A stretch of DNA of 16,574 bases from positions 1 through 16,574 of the forward strand of contig CAYFIB010000052.1 of NCBI GenBank assembly GCA_964342855.1, read 5' to 3'. The notes beneath the pieces were generated by a model. It saw only the letters and a list, made by a program, of their open reading frames with translations, was not told where the DNA came from and did not search any database. A program made the translations under genes and the position numbers. Position 1 is the stretch's first letter, and every line of letters starts with the position of its first letter. Below are positions 13,980 to 16,574 of the stretch, in pieces. This stretch comes from JBCBJX01 sp964342855. Its GTDB lineage: Bacteria; Pseudomonadota; Alphaproteobacteria; Caulobacterales; Parvularculaceae.

Positions 13980-14741
13980 TCAGCGCCCCGCCATTTCCGC
14001 ATCAAGGCGGTCGAGATAGGCGCGCACCCGCGCCGCGTTGGCGCCGAGATCGGAGCCGCCGACGCGCGATTTCGAGCGGACATCGACACGGGTGCCCGTC
14101 GGCGTCGCCCGCACGCGAATGATGACATCGTCGACGAAGCCGAACCAGAAACTGGTGGCCGCCGCTTCGATGGTCCCGGCTTCGACGTCTGAGGCGAGCA
14201 CCTCCCAGCCGAAGGAGCGCGCGACATCGAGCGCGGCGTTGTAAACGATCGCGGGCGCGGCCTCATAGAGCGCGGGCTGAATGTCCGGGAACGCCTCGCG
14301 CTGCAGTTCGGCCGTCGGTCGGTCGCCGTCGCGCACGGACTTATCGCCGAGATATTCGGGCGGATTGCGGCGCTCAAGTTCGGCGGCGGCGATGATGGCG
14401 GGCGGCTCGTCGAAATCGGTCGTCACGTCGTGGATGAAGGGGTTCGCTTCCGCGAGCGACTTCATCTGCAGAGGCGCATAAACGCCGAGGCCGCCGACCG
14501 CCGCCGCGAGCAGCGCGGGAACCGCAAGAAGCCGGGGTCCCGCCATGAGCGCGACGACCGCGCCGATCATCGAGGCGACGGCGCCGCCGGCCGCCGCAAG
14601 ATGAACCGCGGGCGAGCGCAGGATCGAGAACGCCGTCCCGAGATCCCAGATGTCGAAGCGATAGCCGAGGCCCGCCGCGCCGATCGCGCCGCCGCCGCCC
14701 AGCGCGACCAAAATGGCGATCCAGATAAGTCCCACGCGCAT
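13980..14741 (-). CDS. DUF1499 membrane protein
   Basis: This gene encodes 253 residues from the ATG at 14741, with AGGAG six bases upstream; longer in-frame starts lead into arginine-rich nonsense and are rejected. Three hydrophobic segments (about 3-25, 44-67 and 70-91) anchor the N-terminus. The rest is a DUF1499 domain: NPFIHDVTTDFDEPPAI (100-116), FGWEV (177-181), GTIEAAATSFWFGFVDDVIIR (189-209) and the signature DVRSKSRVGGSDLG (220-233). The biochemical role of DUF1499 is unknown; I know of it only as a recurrent proteobacterial membrane-associated or periplasmic domain. It is the first gene of a tight three-gene unit with the lipid kinase and the metallophosphoesterase. Confidence 0.88.
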   Translation of the reverse strand: MRVGLIWIAILVALGGGGAIGAAGLGYRFDIWDLGTAFSILRSPAVHLAAAGGAVASMIGAVVALMAGPRLLAVPALLAAAVGGLGVYAPLQMKSLAEANPFIHDVTTDFDEPPAIIAAAELERRNPPEYLGDKSVRDGDRPTAELQREAFPDIQPALYEAAPAIVYNAALDVARSFGWEVLASDVEAGTIEAAATSFWFGFVDDVIIRVRATPTGTRVDVRSKSRVGGSDLGANAARVRAYLDRLDAEMAGR

Positions 14742-14829
14742 GGCGGTCTCCTGTGTCCTGCAGGCGGGCCCCCGCCCGCATACGGCCATTATATAGCGCG
14801 CTCGTCCTGACTGTCGCGCGTCATATCCT

Positions 14830-14851
14830 CCTCCCCCGTAAACGGGGGAGG
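14830..14851. repeat. Short palindrome CCTCCCCCG-TAAA-CGGGGGAGG after metG
   Basis: Nine-base perfect arms around TAAA lie 15 bases beyond the metG stop and 88 bases upstream of the DUF1499 start. On the minus strand it is followed by ATATGACG rather than a T-run, so it is at best a weak terminator. The sequence looks like a second type of dispersed intergenic palindrome. Confidence 0.65.
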
Positions 14852-14866
14852 CCAAGGAAGGTCGCC

Positions 14867-16574
14867 TCACCCTTCGCCGGCGCCGAAACGTGATGACCAT
14901 TCGCTGATCTGGTCCTCGTCGATCTTGGCGAACAGCACCTCCGGCGGCGTGAAGGCGCGGCCCGGGGCGAGACGCTGAAGTTCGGCCCGGGCGTCGGCGC
15001 TAGGCCAGGCGAGGTCCTCGTCCGTGAGCGCGAACGCTTCGGCGAGTTTCGCCGTCGTCTGCGGAATGACAGGCGCGGAGAGCGCCGCGAAGAGACGGAT
15101 GAGGTTGAGCCCCGTGCGCACGCCCGCCGCCGCGCGGTCCGGGTCGGTCTTGAAGGCCGTCCATGGCGCGGCGACCTGCAGGTATTCGTTGCCCGCGACC
15201 CAGATGGCGCGCAGCTCGGCGAACGCCTTGCGGAACTCCATCTGCTCAAGGAATTCCGTATAGGCCGCGATGCGGGTCGAGAGCTCCGCGTGCAGCGCCG
15301 CCTCCGGCTCGCCGTCCGCGCCGCCGGCGGGGACTTCCGTTCCGAATTTCGAAGCGCAGAACCGCGTCACTCGATTGACGAAATTACCGAGAACGTCGGC
15401 GAGATCCTTGTTCACGACCGAGGCGAAGTGCTCGAGTGTGAACGAGGCGTCATCGCTCTCCGGCGCGTTCGCCATCAGGTGCCAGCGCCAGTAGTCCGCG
15501 GGTAGAAGCTCCATCGCCTGATCCATGAAGATCCCGCGGTTCATGGAGGTGGAGAATTTCCCGCCATACCAGGTGAGCCAGTTGAGGGATTTCAGGTCGT
15601 CGACCATCTTCCACGGCTCGCCGGAGCCAAGCTCGGTGCACGGAAAATTGACCACGTGGAAGGCCACGTTGTCCTTGCCCATGAACTGGACATAGCGCAC
15701 AGTGTCCGCCCCCTCGTCCGTCCGCCACCAGCTTTTCCAGTCGTTCCCCGTCGTCGCCGCCCAGTCCTGCGTCGCGGCGATATAGGCGATGGGCGCGTCG
15801 AACCAGACATAGAAGACCTTGTCTTCAAAGCCCAGGCGCGGCGCGCCGTCTTTCACGACGGGCACGCCCCATTTGAGATCGCGGGTGATGGAGCGGTCGC
15901 GCAGGCCCTCCTTGATCCATTTCTGGGCGATGGATTTCGTCAGTTGCGGCCAGTTTTCGTGGGCGTCGATCCAAGCGGCGACGTCCGCCTGCTGCTTCGA
16001 CTGCAGAAGATAGAGATGGCGCGTCTCGCGTTTTTCCAGCTCCGTCGAGCCGGAGACCGCCGAGCGCGGGTTGATGAGGTCCGTCGGGTCGAGCAGCCGT
16101 CCGCAGTTGTCGCACTGGTCGCCGCGGGCTTTCTCGAAATCGCAATGGGGGCAGGTCCCCTCCACATAGCGGTCCGGCAGGAACCGTCCGTCGGCGACGG
16201 AATAGATCTGCTCGTCCACGCGCTCCTCGATGAGGCCGTTCTTCTCCAGCGCTTCAGCGAAATGCTGGGCGAGCGCGTGGTTCGACGGGTTCGAGGAGCG
16301 GCCGAAATAATCGTAGGAGAGCGCGAAGCCCTCCCCCGCCCGGCGCTGGATGTCGTGCTGCTCGGCGCAGTAGTCGGCGACCTCCTGCCCCGCGGCGCGC
16401 GCGGCGAGTTCGGCCGGCGTTCCGTGCTCGTCCGTCGCGCAGATGTAGAGCACCTCGGCGCCGCGCGCGCGCTCGAAGCGGGCGTAGACGTCCGCCGGCA
16501 GCATGGAGCCGACGAGGTTCCCCAGATGCTTCACCCCGTTGATGTAGGGAAGCGCGGAGGTGATCAGAATGCGG
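14867..16574 (-). CDS. metG: Methionyl-tRNA synthetase, 5' end outside window
   Basis: 568 residues are visible. The frame continues through the right edge (first visible residues RILITSALPYINGVKHLGNL), so only a few N-terminal residues are missing; the GTG at 16534 is internal. The enzyme charges tRNA-Met with methionine in the cytoplasm. Seen in order: HLGN (16-19 of the visible part) as the class I HIGH signature, CATDEHGTP (45-53), a four-cysteine zinc knuckle CPHC and CDNC (141-144, 154-157), FYVWFDAPIAY, MGKDNVAFH, and KFSTS at 15545-15559 in place of KMSKS. The anticodon-binding helical domain follows, and the protein ends at about LFAKIDEDQI without the C-terminal EMAP/tRNA-binding dimerisation domain found in many bacterial MetRS. 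It is followed by a 125-base gap and then the DUF1499 unit on the same strand. Confidence 0.97.
   Translation of the reverse strand, partial: RILITSALPYINGVKHLGNLVGSMLPADVYARFERARGAEVLYICATDEHGTPAELAARAAGQEVADYCAEQHDIQRRAGEGFALSYDYFGRSSNPSNHALAQHFAEALEKNGLIEERVDEQIYSVADGRFLPDRYVEGTCPHCDFEKARGDQCDNCGRLLDPTDLINPRSAVSGSTELEKRETRHLYLLQSKQQADVAAWIDAHENWPQLTKSIAQKWIKEGLRDRSITRDLKWGVPVVKDGAPRLGFEDKVFYVWFDAPIAYIAATQDWAATTGNDWKSWWRTDEGADTVRYVQFMGKDNVAFHVVNFPCTELGSGEPWKMVDDLKSLNWLTWYGGKFSTSMNRGIFMDQAMELLPADYWRWHLMANAPESDDASFTLEHFASVVNKDLADVLGNFVNRVTRFCASKFGTEVPAGGADGEPEAALHAELSTRIAAYTEFLEQMEFRKAFAELRAIWVAGNEYLQVAAPWTAFKTDPDRAAAGVRTGLNLIRLFAALSAPVIPQTTAKLAEAFALTDEDLAWPSADARAELQRLAPGRAFTPPEVLFAKIDEDQISEWSSRFGAGEG

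Noticed and set aside
1..16574. tRNA, rRNA, CRISPR arrays, insertion sequences, attachment sites
   Set aside because: Intergenic gaps are short (largest 289 bases), and no cloverleaf, regular spacer-repeat pattern, transposase or integrase was seen.

Overview
The window is about 16.6 kb of GC-rich DNA, almost fully coding, from what looks like an alphaproteobacterial chromosome. This rests on the codon pattern, an HdaA-type DnaA regulator in front of ppk and ppx, the purM/purN versus DUF2066/hdaA divergent pair, a DUF1499 protein of alphaproteobacterial type, and an intergenic palindromic repeat of the 'GTCATCCCGG...CCGGGATGAC' kind common in that class. A relative of Caulobacterales, Maricaulales or Parvularculales is plausible, but this is inference. 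There is no plasmid, phage, IS or CRISPR signature.

Layout from left to right. (1) 1-1333, minus strand: an exopolyphosphatase/GppA gene (ppx), cut by the left edge. (2) 1471-3614, minus strand: an uncharacterised two-gene unit, a polytopic membrane protein with a long helical domain followed by a von Willebrand A (VWA) lipoprotein. (3) 3904-5799, plus strand: a Tat-exported PhoX/DUF839-type alkaline phosphatase with its own strong terminator, followed by a 135-bp palindromic repeat. (4) 6025-10446, minus strand: DUF2066 secreted protein, hdaA, ppk1. (5) 10646-12294, plus strand: purM-purN with a 4-base overlap. (6) 12374-14741, minus strand: DUF1499 membrane protein, diacylglycerol-kinase-like lipid kinase and metallophosphoesterase, tightly packed. 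(7) 14867-16574, minus strand: metG, cut by the right edge a few codons after its start.

Phosphate metabolism is the common thread. Ppk1 makes polyphosphate, Ppx degrades it, PhoX releases phosphate from organic esters outside the cytoplasm, and a lipid kinase and a metallophosphoesterase lie further along. In the alphaproteobacterial genomes I know of, hdaA-ppk-ppx normally sit next to one another. Here about 4.7 kb, holding PhoX (opposite strand) and the membrane/VWA pair, separates ppk from ppx. That inserted block, and the undescribed membrane/VWA pair in particular, is the most interesting part of the window. The remaining genes are ordinary housekeeping genes, with a few local oddities: a degenerate ATP-binding loop in HdaA, a KFSTS signature in MetRS, and several palindromes in intergenic DNA.
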